DNA of 64,000 nucleotides, taken from positions 62,001 to 126,000 of the forward strand of contig NZ_BDCI01000021.1 in NCBI RefSeq assembly GCF_001613425.1, written 5' to 3'. Positions 8,745 through 17,225 of this stretch are shown in pieces (position 1 is the first letter of the stretch; the number at the start of each line of letters is the position of its first letter). The notes beneath the pieces are model-generated. The model worked only from the letters and a program-made list of their open reading frames with translations, made no database searches and was not told the origin of the DNA. The translations under genes and the position numbers were made by a program. The stretch is from Nocardia vulneris. Its GTDB lineage: Bacteria > Actinomycetota > Actinomycetes > Mycobacteriales > Mycobacteriaceae.

Positions 8745-9236
8745 TCAGATGGCCAGCCGCGCCAGCATGTCGCGCGCCTGCTCGGCCGACTTCGGGTCGC
8801 ACAGCACGTCGTAGCGCCCGGCCACCAATTGCATGGTGGAGGCGAAGTCGCGCTGCCCCTTGGTCGCCGCGTACGGGATCGAGGTGGAGATGACACCGAA
8901 GATGATGCCGCCGACCAGACCGACCAGCAGCGGGCCGAACGCACCGTTGGTGGTGAACAGGCTCAGCAGCAGACCGAGGAACAGGCCGAGCCAGGCTCCG
9001 CTCACCACACCCCCGCCGATGACCTTGCCCCAGGTCAGCCGGTAGAGCACCCGCTCGACCTGCATCAGATCGACGCCGACGATGGTTACGTCCTGCACCG
9101 GGAACTGCCCGTCGGCGAGGAAATCGACCGCCTTCTGGGCCTCGGCATAGGTGGGATAGGAGCCGACCGGCCAGCCGGACGGCGGCGTCGGCAGGCCCTG
9201 CCGTCCGCGATTCGAGTTCCCCAAGGGATTCGTCAT
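8745..9236 (-). CDS. General stress protein 17M-like (YflT-type) membrane protein
   Basis: A 163-residue protein. A Pro-rich N-terminus leads into PVGSYPTYAEAQKAVDFLAD, the hallmark of the GSP17M/YflT domain, and VQDVTIVGVDL. Then come two closely spaced Gly-rich membrane helices at about residues 72-92 and 97-117, and a C-terminal part RYDVLCDPKSAEQARDML. It matches the position and type of M. tuberculosis Rv1233c. Members are induced by heat or salt in Bacillus; the biochemical role is unknown. It likely forms a transcript with the SUFU-domain gene and perhaps the CitE-like gene upstream. Confidence 0.78.
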   Translation of the reverse strand: MTNPLGNSNRGRQGLPTPPSGWPVGSYPTYAEAQKAVDFLADGQFPVQDVTIVGVDLMQVERVLYRLTWGKVIGGGVVSGAWLGLFLGLLLSLFTTNGAFGPLLVGLVGGIIFGVISTSIPYAATKGQRDFASTMQLVAGRYDVLCDPKSAEQARDMLARLAI

Positions 9237-9248
9237 GTCTCTATTCTG

Positions 9249-10217
9249 CTATTCCGCCCGGTTTCCGGGTGGACTGAAACGCGTGGTCCGTGTCATTGCC
9301 GCGGCCCGGCCCTTGTCGGCGATCACCCGGGCCATCTTCGCGCTCGCCTCATCGATCATCTCGTCGCCGAGCATGACCGCGCCGCGGGCGCCGCCCTCGG
9401 CGGAGGTGTGATAGGCGTACGCGTCCAGGATCAGTTCGGCCCGGTCGTAATCGGATTGGCGCGGGCTGAAGATCTCGTTGGCCGCCGCGATCTGCCCGGG
9501 GTGCAGCACCCACTTGCCGTCGAACCCGAGCGCCGCGGTCCGTCCGGCGGCCCGCCGGAATCCGTCCACGTCGCGGATCTGCAGGTAGGGGCCGTCGATC
9601 GCCTGCAACCCGTGCGCGCGGGCGGTGAGCAGGATGGTCATCAGGATGTGGTGGTAGGCGTCGCCGGTGTCGTAGCCCTCCGGCTGCTCGCCGACCACCA
9701 GGGTGCGCATGTTGAGGCTGGCCATGAAGTCGGCGGGACCGAACACCAGCGCCTGCACCCGCGGGCTCGCGGTGGCGATCGCGTCGATATTGCGCAGGCC
9801 GAGCGCGTTCTCCAGCTGCGGCTCGATGCCGATCCGGCCCTCTTCCAGGCCGCACACCTTTTCCAGCTGGGTGAGCAGCAGATCGAGGGCGCGGACCTGA
9901 CCGGCGTCGGTCACCTTGGGCAGCAGGATGGCGTCCAGGTGCGCGCCCGCCCCCTCGACCACCGTGATCACGTCCGCGTAGGTCCACGAAGTCGTCCAGT
10001 CGTTGACCCGGACCACGCGCAGTTGCGCGCCCCAGTCGGAATCGTTGAGCGCCGCCACGATATTCGCGCGCGCCTCGGCCTTGGCGGCGGGCGCGACGGC
10101 ATCCTCCAGATCGAGGAACACCTCGTCGACGGGCAGCCCCTTGGCCTTGTCGATCATCTTCTTGCTGCTGCCGGGACAGGCGAGCACCGAGCGGCGCGGC
10201 TTCAAGATCACTCCCAT
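9249..10217 (-). CDS. HpcH/HpaI aldolase / citrate lyase beta-like CoA-ester lyase
   Basis: A 322-residue TIM-barrel enzyme of the CitE/malyl-CoA lyase group. RRSVLACPGSSKKMIDKA is the N-terminal CoA-binding signature; VFLDLEDAVAPAAKAEAR carries the acidic metal ligand; RVNDWTTSWTYAD, IGIEPQLENALGLRNIDAIA and VFGPADFMASL supply the Arg and Glu/Asp active-site residues. Start at ATG 10217. Related enzymes cleave or hydrolyse malyl-CoA, methylmalyl-CoA or citramalyl-CoA. No alpha or gamma citrate-lyase subunits are near, so it is not a citrate lyase subunit. The exact acyl-CoA substrate is open; L-malyl-CoA lyase/thioesterase is the best guess. Confidence 0.82.
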   Translation of the reverse strand: MGVILKPRRSVLACPGSSKKMIDKAKGLPVDEVFLDLEDAVAPAAKAEARANIVAALNDSDWGAQLRVVRVNDWTTSWTYADVITVVEGAGAHLDAILLPKVTDAGQVRALDLLLTQLEKVCGLEEGRIGIEPQLENALGLRNIDAIATASPRVQALVFGPADFMASLNMRTLVVGEQPEGYDTGDAYHHILMTILLTARAHGLQAIDGPYLQIRDVDGFRRAAGRTAALGFDGKWVLHPGQIAAANEIFSPRQSDYDRAELILDAYAYHTSAEGGARGAVMLGDEMIDEASAKMARVIADKGRAAAMTRTTRFSPPGNRAE

Positions 10218-10268
10218 CGATCGTGGCGCGGGTACGTCACCCGGCCGCGAACCTCTAGCCTGGCAGGC

Positions 10269-11555
10269 ATGGCAGCTACCAGGGTGTACGTCGCCAGGCT
10301 GGCCGGCCTGGTGGTGTTGGGGCCGGACGGCGAGTCTATCGGCCGGGTCCGCGACGTCGTCGTGGCCATCCGCTACGACCGCCAGCAGCCCCGGGTGCAC
10401 GGCCTCGTCGTCGAATTACCCACCCGGCGCCGCATTTTCGTGCCCATGCTGCGGGTCACCGCGATCGAGCCGGGAGTGGTCACGCTCAATACCGGCACGG
10501 TGAGCCTGCGCCGGTTCAATCAACGGCCGGGCGAGTTGCTCGCCCTCGCGCAGATCGTGGATTCGTCGGTGCGCGTGGAAGATCCCGACCTGCCCGACCT
10601 GGCGGGGGTGGACGTCTTCGTGGTCGATCTCGGCATCGAACTGACCCGCACCAGGGACTGGCGGGTGAACCGGGTCGCGGTGCGCGGGCATCGCAGGCTC
10701 GGCCGCCGCCGGACCGTGCACGTGGTGGACTGGATCCATGTCGCCGGGCTGACGCCCTACGAGATCGGCAGGCCGGGCCAGGACGTCACGCAGCTGCTGG
10801 AGCAGTTCGAGGGCATGCGGCCCGCCGACGTCGCGCACCTGCTGCGCGAACTGCCGGAGAAGCGACGGCTGGAGGTGGCCGTCGCGCTGGACGACGAACG
10901 CCTCGCCGATGTCGTGCAGGAGCTCCCCGACGACGAACAGGTCGCGCTGCTCGGCCGGCTGGAGGTGCGCCGGGCGGCCGACGTGCTGGAGGCGATGGAC
11001 CCCGACGACGCGGCCGACCTGCTGGGCGAGCTGCCCGTCGGCGAGGCCGAATCGCTGCTGGCACTGATGGACCCGGAGGAGTCCGAACCGGTCCGCCGGC
11101 TGCTCGAGCATTCCCCGTACAGCGCGGGCGGTCTGATGACGCCCAAGCCGGTGATCCTGACCCCGTCCACCACGGTCGCCGAGGCGCTGGCCCGGGTGCG
11201 CAACCCGGACCTGACGCCCGCACTGGCCTCGATGGTGTTCGTGGTCCGCCCGCCGACCGCCACGCCGACGGGAAGATATCTGGGTTCGGTGCATATCCAG
11301 CAGCTGCTGCGGGAACCCCCGGCGCATCTGATCGGCGGCATCCTCGACGCCGACCTGGCTCCGCTGCGGCCCGACGTCCCGCTGACCGCGGTGACCCGCT
11401 ACTTCGCGACCTACAACCTGGTCTGCGGGCCGGTGGTGGACGACGAGAACCATCTGCTCGGCGCGGTCAGCGTCGACGACGTGCTGGACCATCTGCTACC
11501 CGACGACTGGCGCGACCAGGAAGAGCTGCACGAGGGGATACCGGGACATGAGTGA
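10269..11555 (+). CDS. MgtE-type intracellular sensor protein (PRC barrel, MgtE-N, CBS pair) without membrane domain
   Basis: A 428-residue soluble protein. Residues about 1-90 read as a PRC-barrel-like domain (GLVVLGPDGESIGRVRDVVV). Residues about 175-285 are an MgtE N-terminal superhelical domain, with the repeated acidic pattern ELPDDEQVALLGRLEVRRA and MDPDDAADLLGELP. Residues about 290-415 form a CBS pair (YSAGGLMTPKPVILTPSTTV, then AVSVDDVLDHL). In full MgtE channels these parts sense magnesium and gate a five-helix pore, which is absent here. It corresponds to M. tuberculosis Rv1232c. The last 8 bases overlap the DUF1003 membrane gene, so the two are co-translated and may act together as sensor and membrane partner (inference). 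Confidence 0.85.
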   Translation: MAATRVYVARLAGLVVLGPDGESIGRVRDVVVAIRYDRQQPRVHGLVVELPTRRRIFVPMLRVTAIEPGVVTLNTGTVSLRRFNQRPGELLALAQIVDSSVRVEDPDLPDLAGVDVFVVDLGIELTRTRDWRVNRVAVRGHRRLGRRRTVHVVDWIHVAGLTPYEIGRPGQDVTQLLEQFEGMRPADVAHLLRELPEKRRLEVAVALDDERLADVVQELPDDEQVALLGRLEVRRAADVLEAMDPDDAADLLGELPVGEAESLLALMDPEESEPVRRLLEHSPYSAGGLMTPKPVILTPSTTVAEALARVRNPDLTPALASMVFVVRPPTATPTGRYLGSVHIQQLLREPPAHLIGGILDADLAPLRPDVPLTAVTRYFATYNLVCGPVVDDENHLLGAVSVDDVLDHLLPDDWRDQEELHEGIPGHE

Positions 11556-12111
11556 AAAACCCGGCGGCGCCCGGCAACGGCTGGAGACACCGGTCGAAGG
11601 CCGGTTCCGGATCGACTGGGATGCCGAGGCGCTCGCGCGCAGCAGCGAACGCGTCGCCCGCTTCCTCGGCACCGGCCGCTACCTGGCCATTCAGACGATC
11701 GTCGTGGTTGTTTGGATCGCGTTAAATGTTTCGGTCGTCGCGTTGCGCTGGGATCCGTATCCCTTCATTCTGTTGAATCTGGCGTTCTCGACCCAGGCGG
11801 CCTACGCCGCGCCGTTGATCCTGCTGGCCCAGAACCGGCAGGACAATCGAGACCGGGTCTCGCTGGAGGAAGACCGGATGCGGGCCGCGCAGACCAAGGC
11901 GGACACCGAATTTCTCGCCCGCGAACTCGCCTCGCTGCGGATCGCGGTCGGCGAAGTGGCGACTCGCGACTATCTGCGCAGGGAATTGGAGGAGCTGAAG
12001 GAGATACTCGATCGGATCGAAGGCGCAGGCGCCGAGAAGCCTAGACGCAAGAAAAACTCCCCGCAAAAGCAGGCTCCGATCCCGGTTTCGCCGCCTGTAG
12101 CTGATGATTGA
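11548..12111 (+). CDS. DUF1003 membrane protein
   Basis: A 187-residue protein whose ATG lies inside the end of the MgtE-like gene (ATGAGTGA). It contains the DUF1003 core: FRIDWDAEALARSSERVARF, a first helix IQTIVVVVWIALNVSVVAL, the loop WDPYPFILLNLAFSTQAAYA, and the invariant-looking APLILLAQNRQDNRDR at the end of helix two. A coiled-coil region follows at about residues 110-160 and a Lys-rich tail. It corresponds to Rv1231c of M. tuberculosis. Its function is unknown; tight overlap with the soluble magnesium-sensor-like protein suggests a two-part complex at the membrane (inference). Confidence 0.85.
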   Translation: MSEKPGGARQRLETPVEGRFRIDWDAEALARSSERVARFLGTGRYLAIQTIVVVVWIALNVSVVALRWDPYPFILLNLAFSTQAAYAAPLILLAQNRQDNRDRVSLEEDRMRAAQTKADTEFLARELASLRIAVGEVATRDYLRRELEELKEILDRIEGAGAEKPRRKKNSPQKQAPIPVSPPVADD

Positions 12112-12123
12112 CCGGGATTACGT

Positions 12124-12158
12124 AACAACTACCTGCTGGAAATGCGAACAACTACCTG
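12124..12158 (+). repeat. Direct repeat AACAACTACCTG, 23-base period, upstream of transglycosylase gene
   Basis: Two perfect copies of AACAACTACCTG at 12124-12135 and 12147-12158, i.e. about two helical turns apart. They lie 130-165 bases upstream of the first transglycosylase gene. The first copy is preceded by GT, giving GTAACA, a half-site seen in actinobacterial MtrA-type boxes. A response-regulator binding site is the likeliest reading, but this is inference. Confidence 0.4.
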
Positions 12159-12287
12159 ACTGGTGGGTAACCTGGACAGCGTTGTCCTGAGCGGCGGCAG
12201 GCCAGGGACTGGGCGAGGACGGGAATCCGACCCTCGCGGGCACCCCACCGCAGCCGCTTCCACGACGTAGAGGATTGGTGTGGCCGA

Positions 12288-13772
12288 ATGCGAATTTCTA
12301 CCCCGATAACCGTCTCGGCCCTGGTCGTAGCTGGTCTTGTGGCCAGCGGCTCGGCCTCCAACCTCTCCTCCTCGAGCACCACGCCCAAAGCCCCGGAGGC
12401 TTTGTTGGCCGCGTCCACAAACCCAGCAAATTCCGGTAGCTCGGACAGCGCGAGCCAGACCGGTCTGTCTCGGACAGTCGGCCTGCTCCCGGTCACTCAG
12501 GACGTCCCCCGCAAACTTCGAGCTATGACACCATCCGCCAACGGCAGCGCGCCGTTCGCCGGGACGATCCCGCTGCAGGAGATCTCGCTCCCCCTGGTCG
12601 GCGGGGCGCTCGGCATTCCGGAGATCGTGCTCGCCGCGTACCGCAACGCCGAACTCGCGATGGAATCCTCCACCCCTGGTTGCGGGGTTTCCTGGAGCCT
12701 GCTGGCGGGCATCGGCCGGATCGAATCGGGTCACGCGGGCGGCGGTCGCACCGACGCCGCGGGCACCACGGTCACCCCGATCTACGGGCCCGCGCTGGAC
12801 GGCACCCTGCCCGGCAACGAGATCATCAAGGCCGCCAGTGGCGGTTACGTGCGCGCGGTCGGACCCATGCAGTTCCTTCCCGGCACCTGGGCCCAGTACG
12901 CGGCCGACGGCAACGGTGACGGCGTCTCCGATCCCAACAATGTCTTCGACGCCGCGCTCGGCGCCGCCAAGTACCTCTGCTCCGGCGGGCTCGACCTGCG
13001 CGACCAGGCGCAGGAACTGCGCGCCGTGCTGCGCTACAACAACTCCACCGCCTACGCGGCGAACGTGCTCAGCTGGGCGGCGGCGTACCGGACCGGCGGC
13101 TCGCCGACCCAGGTGACCATCGCCCCCGACATCATCCCGCCGGGCAGCGCCCCGATCCAGGTGGCGGACATGCAGGCCGTCGACACCACGAAGGTGACCT
13201 ACACGTCGCCGCGTTCGGCGCCGGAGACCACCGCCACCACCCCGGCCGCGCCGACGCCGACCGAGGTGATGATCAACATCCCCGGCCTGCCGCCGATCCC
13301 CTGCGGCATCTTCTGCCCGCCGCCGCCGAAGCCGCTCAATCCCTGTGACCCGGTGACTGTTCCGGCGCCGATGCCGCGCCCGGGCGACCCGGCCCCGACC
13401 GTCGCGGTGCCCGGCGCGCCCGAGCAGACCTTCGGCGCGGGCGTGGCAGCGCCCAAGGATCCGGCACACCCGGATCCGGCCGTGGACCCGGCGCACCCGG
13501 AACAGGCCGTCGCGCCGGTCGCACCGGTCTGCACGACGCCGCCCGTCGGCCCGGAGGCCCAGCAGCAGACCCAGGCGCCACAGCAGCAGGTGCAGGCGCC
13601 CGAGCAGGCCCAGCCGGGGCCGGACTCGGCGCCCACGGTCGCGGTCGAGTCCGCGCCCACAGTCGCGGGCGACCCGCCGCCCGCGCCGGCCCCCGCGGCC
13701 GCGCCGACCCAGCCGCCCGGCATCACGCTGCCGTTCGGTGTCGTGATCCCGTTGCCTGCCCCCCAAGGCTGA
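12288..13772 (+). CDS. Secreted lytic murein transglycosylase with Pro/Ala-rich C-terminal tail
   Basis: A 494-residue exported cell-wall enzyme. A signal-like N-terminus (residues 1-24) is followed by a Ser-rich linker. The transglycosylase domain spans about residues 100-265: WSLLAGIGRIESGH has the catalytic Glu in the usual GRIES context, then AVGPMQFLPGTWAQYAADGN and DAALGAAKYLCSGG, and LRAVLRYNNSTAYAANVL. This is the MltB-like SLT_2 arrangement. The remaining 220 residues are Pro/Ala/Gln-rich with several repeats (SAPTVAVESAPTVAGD), probably a wall-spanning tail. It corresponds to the Rv1230c region of M. tuberculosis. A paralogue follows directly, suggesting tandem duplication. Confidence 0.88.
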   Translation: MRISTPITVSALVVAGLVASGSASNLSSSSTTPKAPEALLAASTNPANSGSSDSASQTGLSRTVGLLPVTQDVPRKLRAMTPSANGSAPFAGTIPLQEISLPLVGGALGIPEIVLAAYRNAELAMESSTPGCGVSWSLLAGIGRIESGHAGGGRTDAAGTTVTPIYGPALDGTLPGNEIIKAASGGYVRAVGPMQFLPGTWAQYAADGNGDGVSDPNNVFDAALGAAKYLCSGGLDLRDQAQELRAVLRYNNSTAYAANVLSWAAAYRTGGSPTQVTIAPDIIPPGSAPIQVADMQAVDTTKVTYTSPRSAPETTATTPAAPTPTEVMINIPGLPPIPCGIFCPPPPKPLNPCDPVTVPAPMPRPGDPAPTVAVPGAPEQTFGAGVAAPKDPAHPDPAVDPAHPEQAVAPVAPVCTTPPVGPEAQQQTQAPQQQVQAPEQAQPGPDSAPTVAVESAPTVAGDPPPAPAPAAAPTQPPGITLPFGVVIPLPAPQG

Positions 13773-13784
13773 AAATACACATCG

Positions 13785-13868
13785 TGACAGGTCACGAAGG
13801 AGTAACAAACAGGTCTCGAATGCGGTAGCCTTCTCTTCGTCAGATCACGAAGGGCTCACACGAGCCAT
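13785..13868 (+). promoter_or_regulatory. Candidate regulatory region with repeated TCACGAAGG and GTGACA/GTAACA boxes
   Basis: Between the two transglycosylase genes TCACGAAGG occurs twice, at 13792-13800 and 13855-13863, and GTGACA (13784-13789) and GTAACA (13802-13807) flank the first copy. These GTnACA hexamers resemble half-sites reported for MtrA, the actinobacterial regulator of wall hydrolases. No strong -35/-10 pair is evident. Assignment is inference from motif resemblance. Confidence 0.35.
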
Positions 13869-13885
13869 TGGAGGGTCACCGCACA

Positions 13886-14737
13886 GTGGGGCGTCACCGA
13901 AAACCACCGACTGTCACCATCCGGCGCAGTTCGGTTCTTGCTCTAACCGGTTTGGTTCCCGCTGGCCTCACGGCCGTCGGCGCCGCGTCCGATGTGGGAG
14001 ACGGGACTCATGCCGCCGCGGCGGTCCAGCAGCTCCCGGGGGATGAGAACGCGCTGGGCGCCAAGCCCGGCGAGGAGCCGATCGAATTCGTCATGCACGC
14101 CATGGCACAGCAGCGGGTGGCACCGCCGCCGATCGTGAAAACCGTTGCGCTGCCGGAAGGTAGGCAGAAGGCGGACCTGCCCGCCGGGCCGATGGGCGTG
14201 CCGGGCATCGCGGTCGCCGCGTACCAGAACGCCGAGCGGGTACTCGGCGCCGAGAACCCCACGTGCAATATGCCGTGGACCATGCTGGCCGGCATCGGGC
14301 GGGTCGAGTCCACCCACGACTACGGCGGCAAGGCCGACGGGGACGGTAATTCGCTCGCCCCGGTCTACGGGCCCGTGCTCGACGGATCGCTCTACGGCAA
14401 CAACGTGATTCGCGATTCCGACGACGGTGAGCTGGACGGCCTGGCCGGCTACGACCGCGCGATCGGGCCGATGCAGTTCCTGCCGCAGACGTGGAAGCAC
14501 TACGCGGCCGACGGCAACGGTGACGGCATCGCCGATCCGCAGAACCTCTTCGACGCGGCACTGACCGCCGGAAAGTACCTGTGCGACGGCGGTTTGAACA
14601 TGCGCGACCTGTCCCAGCAGTCCAAGGCGATCCTGCGCTACAACAACTCGATGGCCTACGTCGCGAACGTCATGGCCTGGGAGACCTCCTACGCCAACGG
14701 CGTCGCACCCCGGCCCGGGGACCTGCCCAAAATTTGA
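13886..14737 (+). CDS. Second secreted lytic murein transglycosylase
   Basis: A 283-residue paralogue of the preceding gene without the Pro-rich tail. The GTG at 13886 is chosen: GGAGGG begins at 13869. A basic N-terminus (GRHRKPPTVTIRRSSVLAL) leads into a hydrophobic signal. The SLT_2 domain shows WTMLAGIGRVESTHDYGG with the catalytic Glu, AIGPMQFLPQTWKHYAADGN, and DAALTAGKYLCDGGLNMRDL. Identity with the neighbour in these blocks is high, so the pair arose by tandem duplication. It should cleave peptidoglycan glycan strands with 1,6-anhydro products outside the membrane. Confidence 0.88.
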   Translation: MGRHRKPPTVTIRRSSVLALTGLVPAGLTAVGAASDVGDGTHAAAAVQQLPGDENALGAKPGEEPIEFVMHAMAQQRVAPPPIVKTVALPEGRQKADLPAGPMGVPGIAVAAYQNAERVLGAENPTCNMPWTMLAGIGRVESTHDYGGKADGDGNSLAPVYGPVLDGSLYGNNVIRDSDDGELDGLAGYDRAIGPMQFLPQTWKHYAADGNGDGIADPQNLFDAALTAGKYLCDGGLNMRDLSQQSKAILRYNNSMAYVANVMAWETSYANGVAPRPGDLPKI

Positions 14738-14756
14738 CACGCCTAAAATTTCTGCC

Positions 14757-15893
14757 ATGCCAGTAGTTACGGAATCGGATGTGCGGGGCGCCCTCGCGAA
14801 GGTCGACGATCCGGAGATCCGCAAGCCGATCACCGAACTGGGCATGGTGAAGAGCATCGCGATCGGCAGCGACAGCAATGTCCACGTCGAGATCTACCTG
14901 ACCACGGCGGGCTGCCCGCTGCGCACCGAGATCACGCAGCGGGTCACCAAGGCGGTCGCCGATGTCGCCGGGGTCGGCGCGGTCACCGTCGAGCTGGACG
15001 TGATGAACGACGAGCAGCGCACCAACCTGCGCAAGCAGTTGCGCGGCGACTCGGCCGATCCGGTCATCCCCTTCGCCCAGCCCGGCTCGCTGACCAGGGT
15101 GTACGCCGTCGCGTCCGGTAAGGGCGGGGTCGGAAAGTCGAGCGTCACAGTCAATCTCGCCGCCGCCATGGCCGCCCGCGGCCTCTCGGTCGGCGTGCTC
15201 GACGCCGACATCTACGGGCACTCGATTCCGCGCATGCTCGGCACCGACGCCCGCCCGACCCAGGTCGAGAAGATGATCATGCCGCCGCAGGCGCACGGCG
15301 TGAAGATGATCTCGATCGCGCAATTCACCAAGGGCAACACGCCCGTGGTGTGGCGCGGTCCGATGCTGCACCGGGCGCTGCAGCAGTTCCTCGCCGATGT
15401 GTTCTGGGGCGATCTGGACGTGCTGCTGCTCGACCTGCCGCCCGGCACCGGCGATATCGCCATCTCGATCGCCCAGCTGATCCCCGGCGCGGAGATCCTG
15501 GTGGTCACCACCCCGCAGATCGCCGCCGCCGAGGTGGCCGAGCGGGCGGGCGCGATCGCGTTGCAGACCAGGCAGCGGATCGCCGGCGTGGTGGAGAACA
15601 TGTCCTGGCTCGATCTGCCCGACGGCAGCCGGATGGAGCTCTACGGCGCCGGCGGCGGACAGGTGGTCGCCGAGCGGCTGACCCGCGCGGTCGGCGCCGA
15701 GGTGCCGCTGCTCGGTCAGATCCCGATCGAGCAGGCCGTGCGGGAAGCCGGCGATGAGGGCAACCCGATCGTGCTGCGCGATCCGGAGACCCCCGCCGCC
15801 AAGGCGCTGCTCGCGGTCGCCGACAAACTCGCGGTCCGGCGCCGCGGTCTCGCGGGCATGTCCCTCGGCATCGACACCACCCGGCATTTGTAA
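14757..15893 (+). CDS. mrp: Mrp/NBP35-family iron-sulfur cluster carrier ATPase
   Basis: A 378-residue cytoplasmic protein that loads Fe-S clusters onto target proteins. Residues 1-95 are an MIP18 domain (DPEIRKPITELGMVKSI, TAGCPLRTEI). The ATPase domain begins with VASGKGGVGKSSVTVNLA, the deviant Walker A motif with both lysines, followed by VGVLDADIYGHSIPRMLG and the switch LLLDLPPGTGDIA. The bacterial form here has no CxxC pair in the C-terminal region that I can see, unlike many Mrp proteins, so the cluster-binding site is uncertain. Counterpart of Rv1229c. It starts 20 bases after the transglycosylase gene. Confidence 0.92.
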   Translation: MPVVTESDVRGALAKVDDPEIRKPITELGMVKSIAIGSDSNVHVEIYLTTAGCPLRTEITQRVTKAVADVAGVGAVTVELDVMNDEQRTNLRKQLRGDSADPVIPFAQPGSLTRVYAVASGKGGVGKSSVTVNLAAAMAARGLSVGVLDADIYGHSIPRMLGTDARPTQVEKMIMPPQAHGVKMISIAQFTKGNTPVVWRGPMLHRALQQFLADVFWGDLDVLLLDLPPGTGDIAISIAQLIPGAEILVVTTPQIAAAEVAERAGAIALQTRQRIAGVVENMSWLDLPDGSRMELYGAGGGQVVAERLTRAVGAEVPLLGQIPIEQAVREAGDEGNPIVLRDPETPAAKALLAVADKLAVRRRGLAGMSLGIDTTRHL

Positions 15894-15981
15894 GCGCCGG
15901 TCTTTGTCGGTATCAGCACGAAGTCCGATTCCCGCGCGAGGACCCGTGCCGGGTGTCGGCGGGTGCCAATAAGCTTGCGGC

Positions 15982-16308
15982 ATGCTCACGTTACTGCTGT
16001 ACGTGTTGATCGTCGGTCTGGTGGCCGCGGTGCTGTTCCTGCTCGCCAGTGCGGTGTTCGGCCGGTCCGAGGAGCTGGGCCCGCTGCCGGAGGGGACCAC
16101 CGCGACCGTGCTGCCCGCCGAGGGCATCAGCGGCGCCGACGTCCGCGCCCTGCGCTTCCAGCAGGTGGTGCGCGGCTACAAGACGGGCGAGGTGGACTGG
16201 GCGCTGGCCCGGCTGGCCGCCCGGATCGATGAATTGCAGCACCAGCTGGCCGAGGCGCAGGCCAACACCGGACGGTGGCAGACACCGGTCGCGCCCGAGC
16301 CGAAATGA
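15982..16308 (+). CDS. DivIVA-domain small membrane protein
   Basis: A 108-residue protein with one N-terminal membrane helix (LTLLLYVLIVGLVAAVLFLL) and a DivIVA-like segment (DVRALRFQQVVRGYKTGEV) that continues into a short coiled coil LARLAARIDELQHQLAEAQ. It corresponds to Rv1209 of M. tuberculosis. DivIVA proteins bind curved membranes and organise polar growth; this short form probably interacts with a larger DivIVA/Wag31, though that is inference. Its stop overlaps the tag start by four bases (ATGA). Confidence 0.82.
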   Translation: MLTLLLYVLIVGLVAAVLFLLASAVFGRSEELGPLPEGTTATVLPAEGISGADVRALRFQQVVRGYKTGEVDWALARLAARIDELQHQLAEAQANTGRWQTPVAPEPK

Positions 16309-16916
16309 CCCGCCCCGCCGAGCCGGCCCGGGCCGAGGACGACGGCCGTGTCCGCTGCGCCTGGCCGCTGGAAACCCAGCTCTATCGCGACTACCACGAT
16401 TACGAGTGGGGCAAGACGCTGCACGGCGACGACGCGCTGTTCGAGCGGCTGTGCCTGGAGGCGTTTCAATCGGGGCTGTCCTGGCTCACCATCCTGCGCA
16501 AGCGGCCCGCGTTCCGGGCGGCGTTCGCCGATTTCTCGATCGAGCGCGTCGCCGAGTTCGGCGACGCGGACGTGGCCCGGCTGCTCGCCGATCCGGGCAT
16601 CGTCCGCAACCGGTTGAAGATCGACGCGGCGATCAGCAACGCCCGGGTTGCCAGGGAACTCGATAACGGACTGGACAAGCTGCTGTGGTCGTTCGCTCCG
16701 CCGCCCCGGCCGCGCCCCGCGACGGGTGCCGATGTGCCCGCCACCACACCCGAATCCGTAGCTCTGGCAAAAGAATTGAAGCGGAAAGGGTTCCGTTTCG
16801 TCGGCCCGACCACCGCCTACGCACTGATGCAGGCGACCGGGATGGTAGACGATCACCTGGCCGATTGCTGGGTCGGTAGCGAGGTGCCCGACACAGGCCG
16901 ACCGGTCACTTTTTGA
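16305..16916 (+). CDS. tag: DNA-3-methyladenine glycosylase I
   Basis: Base-excision repair enzyme that removes 3-methyladenine from alkylated DNA; 203 residues. The start at ATG 16305 overlaps the previous stop and gives the usual N-terminus. RCAWPLETQLYRDYHDYEWG has the Zn-binding Cys and His, LCLEAFQSGLSWLTIL the DNA-binding core, and MVDDHLADCW the second His/Cys pair of the TagI zinc snap. Counterpart of Rv1210 (tagA). Confidence 0.93.
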   Translation: MTRPAEPARAEDDGRVRCAWPLETQLYRDYHDYEWGKTLHGDDALFERLCLEAFQSGLSWLTILRKRPAFRAAFADFSIERVAEFGDADVARLLADPGIVRNRLKIDAAISNARVARELDNGLDKLLWSFAPPPRPRPATGADVPATTPESVALAKELKRKGFRFVGPTTAYALMQATGMVDDHLADCWVGSEVPDTGRPVTF

Positions 16917-17057
16917 ACTCAGGTATCCGTCCACATCCGCGATAGGGAAGAATGGGACGGGTGTAGCTCGCCAAATGCCGGCGAGCTCGCTGGTTGGTGA
17001 CAACTGGAGTTCCAAGAAAGTGCGCAGCATATCGCGCAGATCTGGAGGGAGCAGAGG

Positions 17058-17225
17058 ATGGCGGCCATGAAGCCCCGTACCGGGGACGGTCCCCTCGAGG
17101 CAACCAAGGAAGGGCGTGGAATCGTCATGCGGGTTCCACTCGAGGGTGGCGGGCGTCTGGTCGTCGAACTCACGCCGGACGAGGCCGCGGCACTCGGCGA
17201 CGAACTGAAGAGTGTCACCAGCTAA
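17058..17225 (+). CDS. DUF3117 small protein
   Basis: A 55-residue protein beginning MAAMKPRTGDGPLEATKEGR and ending LGDELKSVTS, with GIVMRVPLEGGGRLVVELTP between. A GGAGGGA ribosome-binding site lies at 17044-17050. This is the DUF3117 family, nearly universal in Actinobacteria and matching Rv1211, of unknown function. The sequence reads as a small beta-rich domain. Its stop lies 14 bases inside the next gene, so the two are likely coupled. Confidence 0.85.
   Translation: MAAMKPRTGDGPLEATKEGRGIVMRVPLEGGGRLVVELTPDEAAALGDELKSVTS

Noticed and set aside
12160-12287. Possible c-di-AMP (ydaO-type) riboswitch upstream of the transglycosylase gene
   Set aside because: The genomic context fits, and there is a short stem GCGAGG/CCTCGC, but the conserved blocks of the class that I know are not in the right order. 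No call made.
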